From IMG/VR virus record IMGVR_UViG_3300047409_000165, positions 1-30,933 of that record: a DNA stretch of 30,933 bases. The stretch is one strand, 5' to 3'. The notes under the pieces were generated by a model, which was given only the letters and a program-made list of their open reading frames with translations, ran no database searches and was not told where the DNA came from. The position numbers and the translations under genes are program-made. The DNA is from a virus. Of this stretch, positions 24,806 through 29,840 are shown piece by piece (the first letter of the stretch is position 1; each line of letters begins with the position of its first letter).

Positions 24806-25341
24806 ACCCAGCGGGCAAACTCCCCGTGCAGCCGGATCGCGGCCTTGCGGTAAGCCTCTGCGGCGTCCTCAATCGAGCTGTATGTGCCCAGGTATATTGG
24901 CTTCCCCCGGTAAATCCAAACATCGAACTTACCGGGCGTGCCAGATCGCCGTACCCCCTTCACGCCCGTCGCGCTGTCCCTATGTGCGCGGCGGTTAGCT
25001 TGGTTCTGGACATCTGTCGCGGGGCGGAGGTTATCGAGCCGGTTATTCGTAGGGTCCATATCTCTATGATCGAGTTGATCCGGCACCGGTTCACCGTAAG
25101 CGATCAACCAGACAAGGCGGTGTGCCAGAAACTTAGCACCCCCCAAGTTAACCGAAACACTACCCCGCACTTGAACACGGCCTGCCGTCCGACCCGCATA
25201 TTTGACGTTCCACCCGAGCCAGTCCACCTCGCGGCGGAACATCTCACGCGGCCGAGACTTCCAGGTAAGACTACCGGTAGTGGGATCGTAATCGAGCAGC
25301 TGGCAAACCAGCTCGCGGTCGGGCAGTATCTTAGCAGCCAT
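24802..25341 (-). CDS. HNH homing endonuclease with AP2-like C-terminal domain
   Basis: A 179-aa HNH endonuclease. It begins with a helix and the group motif LLDYDPTTGSLTWKSRP (about 16-32). The HNH core AHRLVWLIAYGEP, QLDHRDMDPTNNRLDNLRPAT runs over about residues 70-110. The AP2-like DNA-binding part is GVKGVRRSGTPGKFDVWIY, YLGTYSSIEDAAEAYRKAA. It is convergent with terL; their stops share CTAG, so it sits flush against terL's 3' end, which has atypical composition. The palindrome copy here encodes part of the family's own conserved YDPxTG motif. The AT-rich terL end may be a co-conversion tract. Confidence 0.92.
   Translation of the reverse strand: MAAKILPDRELVCQLLDYDPTTGSLTWKSRPREMFRREVDWLGWNVKYAGRTAGRVQVRGSVSVNLGGAKFLAHRLVWLIAYGEPVPDQLDHRDMDPTNNRLDNLRPATDVQNQANRRAHRDSATGVKGVRRSGTPGKFDVWIYRGKPIYLGTYSSIEDAAEAYRKAAIRLHGEFARWV
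25269..25282. repeat. Dispersed palindrome, copy 11 (13/14)
   Basis: GACTACCGGTAGTG, with one mismatch at the outer base, inside the second HNH gene. It encodes TTGS of the conserved YDPxTGxLxW motif, so it could be a chance match to a family motif, or the source of the element. Confidence 0.65.
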
Positions 25342-25373
25342 CTCGGTCCTCCCTCAAAGGATCGTCTCGGTCA

Positions 25374-25405
25374 GGGCAGCGCCGTCCGTCACAGCGGCGC
25401 TGCCC
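25374..25405 (+). promoter_or_regulatory. GC-rich hairpin in the 5' leader of the small gene at 25422
   Basis: GGGCAGCGCCG (25374-25384) pairs with CGGCGCTGCCC (25395-25405) across a 10-nt loop. It stands just upstream of the ribosome binding site, in the gap between the divergent HNH gene and the small rightward gene. No T-run follows, so a leader stabiliser or regulatory hairpin is as likely as a terminator. Confidence 0.45.
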
Positions 25406-25421
25406 GCATATGGAGCACCAT

Positions 25422-25655
25422 ATGATCAAGGTGGTCAACACCCCGCAAGCGGACGACATCGTCGAGCGCCTGGAAGACCTCCTCGCGCGCGCCAGGGCGG
25501 GCGAGTTCTCTTCGATATTTCTCGCAGGGTTTTATGCCGGGAAAACCGACTGGTTCACCGCCGAGCTGGGGGTGCGGCTCGACCGGCTGCGCACCATCGG
25601 GATACTCGAGTCGATGAAAGTGGACATGCTTCGTTCGATGGATGTCGAAGAATAA
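25422..25655 (+). CDS. Small acidic helical protein
   Basis: With the ATG at 25422 (GGAG six bases upstream) the product is 77 aa; an ATG twelve bases earlier lacks a usable Shine-Dalgarno. It consists of helices ADDIVERLEDLLARARAGEF, SSIFLAGFYAGKTDWFTAEL and a final RTIGILESMKVDMLRSMDVEE. No family is recognised. It is coupled to the membrane protein downstream (TAATG overlap), so the two are likely made together, perhaps as part of a host-lysis or membrane function; this is inferred from context only. Confidence 0.65.
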   Translation: MIKVVNTPQADDIVERLEDLLARARAGEFSSIFLAGFYAGKTDWFTAELGVRLDRLRTIGILESMKVDMLRSMDVEE

Positions 25656-25942
25656 TGGTTAATCACGACCGCCTGCTGTGGGCCGCGTTTGTCGCAGTGG
25701 CGGTGCTGGTGGTGATGACCGGCCTCCTGGTATTCGGTGCGATCTTCTACGCCCCCGGTGCCGACGCGACGGTCAACCAGATGATCGAGGCGAGGATAAT
25801 CCAGCGCGGGATCGTGCTGTTCCTGATCGTGCCGACCATCGCCCTCCTATGCCTGCAGGACAAGATCAGCGGCGAAGCCGCGCTAGCGGCGCTGTCGGCG
25901 ATCGCGGGTTACATCCTGGGCGGCAGCACGCCGAACAACTAG
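25655..25942 (+). CDS. Small membrane protein, holin candidate
   Basis: A 95-aa protein with two clear hydrophobic segments (residues about 8-31, LLWAAFVAVAVLVVMTGLLV..., and 48-66, IIQRGIVLFLIVPTIALLCL) and a third weaker one (AALAALSAIAGYILGG). It starts overlapping the upstream stop (TAATG). Size and topology fit a phage holin that forms lesions in the inner membrane at lysis. No endolysin gene is adjacent, and the transglycosylase-like domain in the virion would act at entry, so the assignment stays tentative. Confidence 0.6.
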   Translation: MVNHDRLLWAAFVAVAVLVVMTGLLVFGAIFYAPGADATVNQMIEARIIQRGIVLFLIVPTIALLCLQDKISGEAALAALSAIAGYILGGSTPNN

Positions 25943-25986
25943 ATCGACTTCCACACCTGCCAGTAAGTGACAGAGGATATTACACC

Positions 25987-26121
25987 ATGCCTAGATGGCG
26001 AAACCCAACGGATTACCGACGCCGCGCCGACGACGACCTATCATGCGTTCAGATCATGTCGATCGCGGTGATAGTGTCACTACTGGTAGTGGCGGTGGCA
26101 GTGGCTACTACCTACTGGTGA
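25987..26121 (+). CDS. 44-aa single-pass membrane protein
   Basis: A short frame begins at ATG 25987 with GAGG about ten bases upstream and ends at TGA. Its N-terminal half is basic (PRWRNPTDYRRRADDD). The C-terminal half is one hydrophobic segment (IMSIAVIVSLLVVAVAVATT). A copy of the dispersed palindrome encodes SLLVV in the middle of that segment. It follows the holin-like gene and is followed directly by a strong terminator, so it may be the last gene of a lysis or membrane cassette. Such small phage proteins are often overlooked. Confidence 0.5.
   Translation: MPRWRNPTDYRRRADDDLSCVQIMSIAVIVSLLVVAVAVATTYW
26078..26091. repeat. Dispersed palindrome, copy 12 (centre CTGG)
   Basis: CACTACTGGTAGTG inside the 44-aa membrane protein frame, read as SLLVV in the hydrophobic segment. 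Confidence 0.85.
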
Positions 26122-26177
26122 CAAAAGTTTGGCGCGCCCCGGGTATCAGTGGGGGGCGGGGCGCGCCAGTTTTGTCA
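26119..26177. terminator. Strong bidirectional terminator
   Basis: TGACAAAA (26119-26126) pairs with TTTTGTCA (26170-26177), and inside it GGCGCGCCCCG (26131-26141) pairs with CGGGGCGCGCC (26157-26167). The A-run and T-run on the two sides allow termination in both directions between convergent transcripts. The stop of the 44-aa gene lies in the outer stem. Confidence 0.8.
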
Positions 26178-26430
26178 GAATGGTATCGACCGATTTGACA
26201 ATCCGAGCGGGATCGCGAGCGGTGGAGCTAGAGTACCTAGTTAGGCCACTCCATCCCGGGACGGGGTTGTATCGACACTCGCCGTCTTGCCGGTAACCAT
26301 GCCGGTTACTCGACCACTCTACCCTTAGCTGCCGGATTTTACAAGCGGCGGGTAAAAATCGGGGGAGAGGCGCATCCCGCCGGTGTACCAGTCGCGGACC
26401 CAGACGCAGGCCGAGATGGGTCGCTGGCAA
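26146..26430 (-). CDS. Doubtful small leftward frame
   Basis: A 94-aa frame whose only start is a TTG (26430) without a Shine-Dalgarno. It overlaps the 68-aa frame upstream, and its end lies within the bidirectional terminator. The C-terminal half (RVEWSSNRHGYRQDGECRYN, then LTRYSSSTARDPARIVKSVD) looks protein-like, so a shorter or frameshifted gene might exist. There is no known family. I list it because nothing else occupies 26179-26324. Confidence 0.2.
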   Translation of the reverse strand: MPATHLGLRLGPRLVHRRDAPLPRFLPAACKIRQLRVEWSSNRHGYRQDGECRYNPVPGWSGLTRYSSSTARDPARIVKSVDTILTKLARPAPH

Positions 26431-26531
26431 TAAGGTTTCTCGACCTCCCGGGCTATCGACGCCCGCTCCCGGGCCGCTGCGGAGGCCGCTGGTGCGTGCG
26501 AGGTGGTTTCAGCTACTCGACCCCTCTCCAT
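26325..26531 (-). CDS. Possible small protein downstream of the DUF6378-like gene
   Basis: A 68-aa frame with ATG at 26531, overlapping the end of the DUF6378-like gene by 23 bases. The sequence (SAAARERASIAREVEKPYCQ, VWVRDWYTGGMRLSPDFYPP) could be a small soluble protein. It contains two Cys but no metal-binding pair. The Shine-Dalgarno is weak. The overlap and same orientation would fit an operon partner, yet it may be a chance frame. Confidence 0.35.
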   Translation of the reverse strand: MERGRVAETTSHAPAASAAARERASIAREVEKPYCQRPISACVWVRDWYTGGMRLSPDFYPPLVKSGS

Positions 26532-26859
26532 TGGTTTTACCCCCCTCAGCGGCCCGATTTGGGGCCTCAACGTCGATCCTGGGCGTCCAGTTGACGGCCA
26601 GCTGCGCATAACCGGCGATGTCGAGCCAGTGATCCGGCTCGTCAGAGTTGCCCGATAGTATCCTGGACAACTTGAGGGCGATCATCTCGAGCGCCTCCTG
26701 GTGCACCGGTCTAAGGTGCTTCCAGTTTGGCGAGTCGCGGTAGATCTGCTTGATGTCCTGCGAGATGTTGGCGTTATCGCGGAACGACCCGTGGACGGGG
26801 TTACGCTCCTGGAGGATCTGATCGACCCGGTTTACCGGGTGGTGCGTGCCTGTCGCCAT
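26509..26859 (-). CDS. DUF6378-like phage protein
   Basis: With ATG at 26859 the product is 116 aa. Residues about 8-90 carry the conserved pattern of DUF6378 domains: RVDQILQERNPVHGSFRDNANISQDIKQIYRD, then NWKHLRPVHQEALEMIALKLSRILSG and DHWLDIAGYAQLAV. These small all-helical proteins are widespread in phages near nucleotide-metabolism or replication genes; the fold recalls MazG-like/dCTPase helical bundles, and the activity is unknown. A longer frame from 27006 adds residues without family support. The gene is leftward and seemingly alone, with its own promoter overlapping a palindrome at the start codon. Confidence 0.75.
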   Translation of the reverse strand: MATGTHHPVNRVDQILQERNPVHGSFRDNANISQDIKQIYRDSPNWKHLRPVHQEALEMIALKLSRILSGNSDEPDHWLDIAGYAQLAVNWTPRIDVEAPNRAAEGGKTNGEGSSS

Positions 26860-26900
26860 GGGGGTATATAATACCCCCGCCGGGCTTGTGCCGGCAAGCC
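26860..26900 (-). promoter_or_regulatory. Promoter/operator of the DUF6378-like gene, leaderless type
   Basis: On the minus strand TTGCCG (26892-26897) and TATTAT (26868-26873) are 18 bp apart. The predicted start of transcription would fall at or just before the ATG (26859). The -10 lies in a perfect inverted repeat GGGGGTAT/ATACCCCC (26860-26867 with 26871-26878) and the -35 overlaps GGCTTG/CAAGCC (26883-26888 with 26895-26900). Both may bind a repressor. Confidence 0.5.
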
Positions 26901-27132
26901 GCGCGTAGATGCCCCATGGGATGCCCTCGGGAGCTAGTGCGCGCCGGGGTGGGGCCTGCCTGTCACCCCACAAAATTCCCAAGCAGGACTGAGCTTGCGA
27001 GGCCATGTCCGAGCCTGAGCTACGGCCGGCAGGATATCACCGTGTCACCCGACGCTGCCTAGCACCCTACACCCGCCGACCCGCCGCGTCTACGACCGTC
27101 GACCCGCCGGTCCCTTCACCCGCCGATCCGCC

Positions 27133-27202
27133 GACACCTACACCCGCCGACACCTACACCCGCCGACACCTACACCCGCCGACACCTACACCCGCCGACA
27201 CC
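27133..27202 (+). repeat. 16-bp tandem repeat array (4.4 units)
   Basis: Four perfect copies of GACACCTACACCCGCC plus a partial fifth (GACACC), preceded by diverged copies from about 27063. The unit contains CCTACACC, related to the GGTGTAGG units found at 28734-28842 and near 30202 and 30381. Confidence 0.9.
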
Positions 27203-27382
27203 TCGAAGGCTAGCAGGTGTCAAAAATAGTGAAGTAGAATTTTTGTTACTCTCATCTACGCGACTAGGGAGGCGGGGCCGGCCCGGCCCCCTGGCCCGTC
27301 CAGGCCGGGCCGGGGTGGCCGGTCCGAGGCCTCGCATGATGCGCGCATCATCACGTCCATGTTACACCAGCGCACGATGACT

Positions 27383-27403
27383 TTAGTCACCTACGGTGAC
27401 TAA
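27383..27403. promoter_or_regulatory. Inverted repeat, operator candidate upstream of the 341-aa gene
   Basis: TTAGTCACC and GGTGACTAA form a perfect 9-bp inverted repeat around TAC, seven bases before a dispersed palindrome. No T-run follows, so a protein-binding site is more likely than a terminator. Confidence 0.5.
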
Positions 27404-27409
27404 CAATCC

Positions 27410-27423
27410 CACTACTGGTAGTG
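27410..27423. repeat. Dispersed palindrome, copy 13 (centre CTGG)
   Basis: CACTACTGGTAGTG in the leader region of the 341-aa gene, 71 bp before its ATG. Confidence 0.88.
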
Positions 27424-27436
27424 AAACCGGGCAAAA

Positions 27437-27486
27437 TCCGCTTCGCCATGTATGGGCATCGTGCCCCTCAACCAACCGAAAGCGGA
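27437..27486 (+). promoter_or_regulatory. Structured 5' leader that may hide the ribosome binding site
   Basis: TCCGCTTCG (27437-27445) can pair with CGAAAGCGGA (27477-27486, one bulged A), enclosing a small hairpin GGGC/GCCC (27454-27466). The only Shine-Dalgarno-like bases before the ATG at 27495 lie in the right arm, so the stem could limit translation. Confidence 0.4.
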
Positions 27487-27494
27487 CCAACACC

Positions 27495-28520
27495 ATGGCA
27501 AACCGGAACAACAAAGCAGCGATCGTTCCCGTCACGAGCACAGACACAGCGCCCGTCGCGTTACAGTCGGGTGACCTGCAGGCAATCCCGAGCACGGCCA
27601 TTGCGGCAGTGCGCGATGCGATCGTGCTCTGCGCCCCGCACGTCATCGACGCGAAGGATGCGGTCGCGAAGGTCGCGGCGGACAACAAGCTCGCAACCGG
27701 AGCGGCCAGCGAGACCGATGTTACGACGCGGAAGGGGATGTACATCAACCTCGCCGAAATCTCGCATAAGGCGCAGTACACGCAAGCGCATATCGACGCT
27801 GGCGCAGAGGCGGCGAAAACCGCCTATGCCGCTTCTCGCAACGCCGAGATGACGCCCGAGCAGGTGCGCACGCTCAACACGTTCGCCGGCGAGTGCAAGC
27901 GCGTCATGCACCCAATGGTGCGTGAGCACGTCAAGGGCGCGTACATGACCTGCGAGAGCCTGTGGGCCGCAGAGGTCGCCGCTGCGAAAGCCGACCCCGA
28001 GAACGCCGCAACGCCGCTGAAAGACGCGTGGAAAAAGTGCGAACACGCGGTGAAAAACAACAACGGGCTTCTCGGTGCGTACATGCACAAGGATGCGGAT
28101 GTCCGCAACATGGCGCTCACGGGAGACGTGCACGGGCTTGCAGCCCGCGTCATTGCGACCGCGAAGGCGAACCCGGTCGCCAACGCCAAGGCGATTGAGC
28201 GAGCCGCCAGCATCCTTCTCGGCGTCCTGGAAAACTTCCCTGATGACGGTTTCCGGGCGCTGATCGCACAGGTTGCCGCCGTCGACGCCGACGCGTTGCG
28301 CAAGTTCGCGAAAGTGCGTGATGCGAAGGCGCTCTCCGCGAACCCACTGGTGCCAGCGCGTGTCGCACCACGCGCCGCCGCCACGCCAAGCGCGACGCCA
28401 CCCGTTACCGCAGCGGCGGCGCAAGCCGCGACCGACGATCTGTTGGACGCAATGGAGATGAAGAAACAGAACGGCGAGCTTAAGGCGATGCTTGCCGCCA
28501 TCGTCGCCAAGCTCGCGTAA
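27495..28520 (+). CDS. Ala-rich helical protein of unknown function
   Basis: A 341-aa protein with the ATG at 27495 (MANRNNKAAIVPV). A GTG at 27396 would add 33 residues, including palindrome-encoded PTTGSE, but these look non-coding. The protein is strongly Ala-rich and predominantly helical, with an ordered core (about 30-270, for example GKMYINLAEISHK-type and NAEMTPEQVRTLNTFAGECKR segments), a Pro/Ala/Thr-rich linker (about 280-315) and a short C-terminal helix DDLLDAMEMKKQNGELKAML. No catalytic motif or known family is visible. It stands alone between a palindrome-rich control region and a terminator, so it is likely regulated separately. It may be an abundant early or moron-type gene. 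Confidence 0.75.
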   Translation: MANRNNKAAIVPVTSTDTAPVALQSGDLQAIPSTAIAAVRDAIVLCAPHVIDAKDAVAKVAADNKLATGAASETDVTTRKGMYINLAEISHKAQYTQAHIDAGAEAAKTAYAASRNAEMTPEQVRTLNTFAGECKRVMHPMVREHVKGAYMTCESLWAAEVAAAKADPENAATPLKDAWKKCEHAVKNNNGLLGAYMHKDADVRNMALTGDVHGLAARVIATAKANPVANAKAIERAASILLGVLENFPDDGFRALIAQVAAVDADALRKFAKVRDAKALSANPLVPARVAPRAAATPSATPPVTAAAAQAATDDLLDAMEMKKQNGELKAMLAAIVAKLA

Positions 28521-28532
28521 CACCTACACCTA

Positions 28533-28563
28533 GCCCGTGTCGCATTATGCGACACGGGCGCTT
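28533..28563 (+). terminator. Terminator after the 341-aa gene
   Basis: GCCCGTGTCGCA (28533-28544) pairs perfectly with TGCGACACGGGC (28548-28559) around a 3-nt loop, followed by GCTTTC. The stem is 12 bp and starts 12 bases after the stop codon. The T-run is short. Confidence 0.65.
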
Positions 28564-28583
28564 TCACACATAGGAGCGCACAC

Positions 28584-28733
28584 ATGACATACTCGCAGAT
28601 CCGCAACGCGATATTCCACGTTCTGGCAATGCGCACCGTCGGGCAGCAGGACGCGCACGTTCTGGCGTGGCTCGACTACCACGCATGCAACGCGAACGAA
28701 CTGCGCGATCGCATACCGCCGCACCGCGCCTAA
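28584..28733 (+). CDS. 49-aa small phage protein
   Basis: A short frame from ATG 28584 to TAA, with AGGAG seven bases upstream. The product (MTYSQIRNAIFHVLAMRTVG..., VLAWLDYHACNANELRDRIP) looks like a compact helical protein with no known family. It lies between two terminator-like hairpins and has a proper ribosome binding site, so it is probably expressed on its own or by read-through from the 341-aa gene. Confidence 0.6.
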   Translation: MTYSQIRNAIFHVLAMRTVGQQDAHVLAWLDYHACNANELRDRIPPHRA

Positions 28734-28749
28734 CCTACACCTACACTCA

Positions 28750-28783
28750 CCCCCGCACGGCGCGCGCCGTGCGGGGGTTTTTT
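28750..28783 (+). terminator. Strong intrinsic terminator 1
   Basis: A perfect 28-bp palindrome, CCCCCGCACGGCGC and its complement, is followed by TTTTTT. It lies 17 bp after the stop of the 49-aa gene. Confidence 0.85.
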
Positions 28784-28801
28784 GTGCCTGCGCCCGCGTG
28801 T

Positions 28802-28842
28802 AGGTGTAGGTGTAGGTGTAACATACACCTACACCTACACCT
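28802..28842. repeat. 19-bp-stem hairpin built from GGTGTA/TACACC repeats
   Basis: Three GGTGTA-type units (28802-28820) are followed by ACA and the exact reverse complement (28824-28842). The perfect 19-bp stem with a 3-nt loop lies between two intrinsic terminators. No coding capacity is evident. Confidence 0.85.
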
Positions 28843-28846
28843 GTGC

Positions 28847-28880
28847 ACCCGCAGAGCCTATAGGCTCTGCGGGTATTTTT
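28847..28880 (+). terminator. Strong intrinsic terminator 2
   Basis: A perfect 28-bp palindrome, ACCCGCAGAGCCTA and its complement, is followed by ATTTTT. With the hairpin at 28802 and terminator 1 it makes three strong hairpins within 131 bp. Confidence 0.85.
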
Positions 28881-28918
28881 GTGCTCAGCGTATGCTAGAT
28901 ACTGTTATCTAGGACTAT

Positions 28919-28932
28919 CACTACCAGTAGTG
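28919..28932. repeat. Dispersed palindrome, copy 14 (centre CCAG)
   Basis: CACTACCAGTAGTG in intergenic sequence, six bases after the CTAGATA/TATCTAG inverted repeat. Confidence 0.88.
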
Positions 28933-29140
28933 AACCTTGAACGACGCTAGGTTTAACTATGGCTGGCGCGAGTTACTCGACGCCTATCCCATTGATAACA
29001 CACGAATAGTCCTATCTGTTAAAATTAGTACCGCGTGATTTCGACAAATATGGGACTGGTTTCGACCATTTAACTTGTTGATTTATCTTGATTTTAGGTT
29101 AGCCAGTCCTAAGTTACCTATCAATCCTATACAAAAAAAT

Positions 29141-29242
29141 ACCTACGTGAAGGAGCCGAGCCGGCAGCCGGCGCTCGTAGACATTTGCGGTCGTCGTAGA
29201 TGCGCGTAAACAGGCTAAAAACAGCCCCTCCTATACGTAGGT
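29141..29242 (+). ncRNA. Candidate structured RNA
   Basis: ACCTACGTGAAGGAG (29141-29155) pairs with CTCCTATACGTAGGT (29228-29242): 13 Watson-Crick pairs, one G-U and one mismatch. The enclosed 72 bases hold a bulged hairpin (29157-29177; CGAG/CTCG and CCGG/CCGG) and a small hairpin GGCT/AGCC (29213-29226). This multibranched shape without an open frame suggests a functional RNA or a DNA structure, though no known family is recognised. Confidence 0.4.
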
Positions 29243-29318
29243 TCTCCGAAAACCGTGGTACTAAAGGACTATCTCGGTTTTATGTATCGATATCAATGGC
29301 TTATTAGTACCGTGACCA

Positions 29319-29343
29319 CTGGATTTAATCCAATTAAATCCAG
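29319..29343. promoter_or_regulatory. Inverted repeat upstream of the RHH gene, operator candidate
   Basis: CTGGATTTAAT and ATTAAATCCAG form a perfect 11-bp inverted repeat around CCA, ending 58 bp before the ATG at 29402. Its AT-rich, symmetrical form suits autoregulation by a dimeric repressor. Confidence 0.5.
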
Positions 29344-29401
29344 TACCAATTCCGGGTCCGCCGTGGTATACCCCAGCTCGACAGCTCGTAGGAGGTTAAA
29401 A

Positions 29402-29755
29402 ATGACGATACGCATATCTATCGCGGTTACGGATGGGTTCTCGGACGGGCTACAGCAGCTCGCGCTAGACAGGCGGACAACCGTGTCCGAGGTTATCCGC
29501 TACGCTATACTCACCCATCCTGAGTTTATTTATGCTATGGCTAATTTTACATCGACTAATTTGCCTGACGAAATTGGGGATCGAGAGCGCGCAAAGGTGG
29601 ATAACCCGTACTATGTCGCCCCCAAGGCCATTACGTATGCGGATTGGAAGCGCGAACGCCGCGAGCGAGATCAAGCGTTCCGCGACGCCTACAAGGCGCA
29701 ACAGAAGGAACAGCGTAGGGCAGACAGAGCTGCTGCGAAGTTGTTACGTAAGTAA
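29402..29755 (+). CDS. Ribbon-helix-helix DNA-binding protein, candidate regulator
   Basis: The ATG at 29402 with GGAGG six bases upstream gives 117 aa; the frame upstream of it is non-coding. The N-terminus matches the RHH (Arc/CopG/MetJ) fold: strand TIRISIAVT (2-10), helix SDGLQQLALDRR (14-25), then the helix TTVSEVIRYAILTHPEF (26-42). In this fold the strand enters the DNA major groove as a dimer. The C-terminal part is long for the family and ends in a highly charged helix (DWKRERRERDQAFRDAYKAQ...). It is flanked upstream by inverted repeats and followed by a consensus promoter. By inference it is a transcription regulator and a possible binder of the dispersed palindromes. Confidence 0.7.
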   Translation: MTIRISIAVTDGFSDGLQQLALDRRTTVSEVIRYAILTHPEFIYAMANFTSTNLPDEIGDRERAKVDNPYYVAPKAITYADWKRERRERDQAFRDAYKAQQKEQRRADRAAAKLLRK

Positions 29756-29812
29756 CGTCTAGGCGAATACTTGTGCGCTAACCGTGGTCATTTCAGCCCT
29801 AAAAGATTTTTC

Positions 29813-29840
29813 TTGACATATGCTACGAATACTGTATGAT
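29813..29840 (+). promoter_or_regulatory. Near-consensus sigma-70 promoter
   Basis: TTGACA (29813-29818) is followed after 16 bp by TATGAT (29835-29840), with an A/T-rich tract (AAAAGATTTTTC) just upstream. It points right, towards the run of small genes starting at 29920. A dispersed palindrome about 50 bp downstream would lie in the transcript leader. Confidence 0.75.

Larger units (their letters stand above)
27007..27494. other. Repeat- and palindrome-rich intergenic region, origin/control candidate
   Basis: No convincing gene is present. In order the region holds diverged then exact 16-bp tandem repeats (27133-27202), an AT-rich stretch (about 27218-27250), very GC-rich inverted repeats (27270-27330), a 16-bp perfect palindrome ATGATGCGCGCATCAT (27336-27351), the inverted repeat TTAGTCACC/GGTGACTAA (27383-27403), a dispersed palindrome (27410-27423) and a structured leader (27437-27486). 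Tandem repeats beside an AT-rich stretch recall iteron origins, but this is not proven. Confidence 0.5.
28881..29401. other. AT-rich non-coding region upstream of the RHH gene
   Basis: No convincing gene; only a 16-codon frame from ATG 28960. It holds the inverted repeat CTAGATA/TATCTAG (28895-28912), a dispersed palindrome (28919), paired GGACTGG/CCAGTCC (29053-29059 with 29103-29109), the candidate structured RNA (29141-29242), GGTACTAA/TTAGTACC (29257-29264 with 29304-29311) and an 11-bp inverted repeat (29319-29343). TTAGTACCG occurs twice (29027 area and 29304). Confidence 0.6.

Noticed and set aside
27063-27202. CRISPR array
   Set aside because: The repeats are 16 bp and directly adjacent, with no spacers, so this is a simple tandem array.
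27005-27229. 74-aa plus-strand frame through the 16-bp repeats
   Set aside because: Its coding capacity comes from the tandem repeat itself (16 bp is not a multiple of 3), and there is no ribosome site.
27561-28636. Minus-strand frames of 320 and 270 aa
   Set aside because: They overlap the 341-aa plus-strand gene, which has better composition, a terminator at its end and no domain-like rival on the minus strand.
28667-28912. 81-aa plus-strand frame through the terminators
   Set aside because: It crosses two intrinsic terminators and a 19-bp hairpin and overlaps the better supported 49-aa gene.
29141-29242. tRNA gene
   Set aside because: There is no cloverleaf with T-loop (GTTCRA) or acceptor CCA; the outer helix is too long and the inner hairpins do not fit. 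No tRNA was recognised elsewhere in the window.
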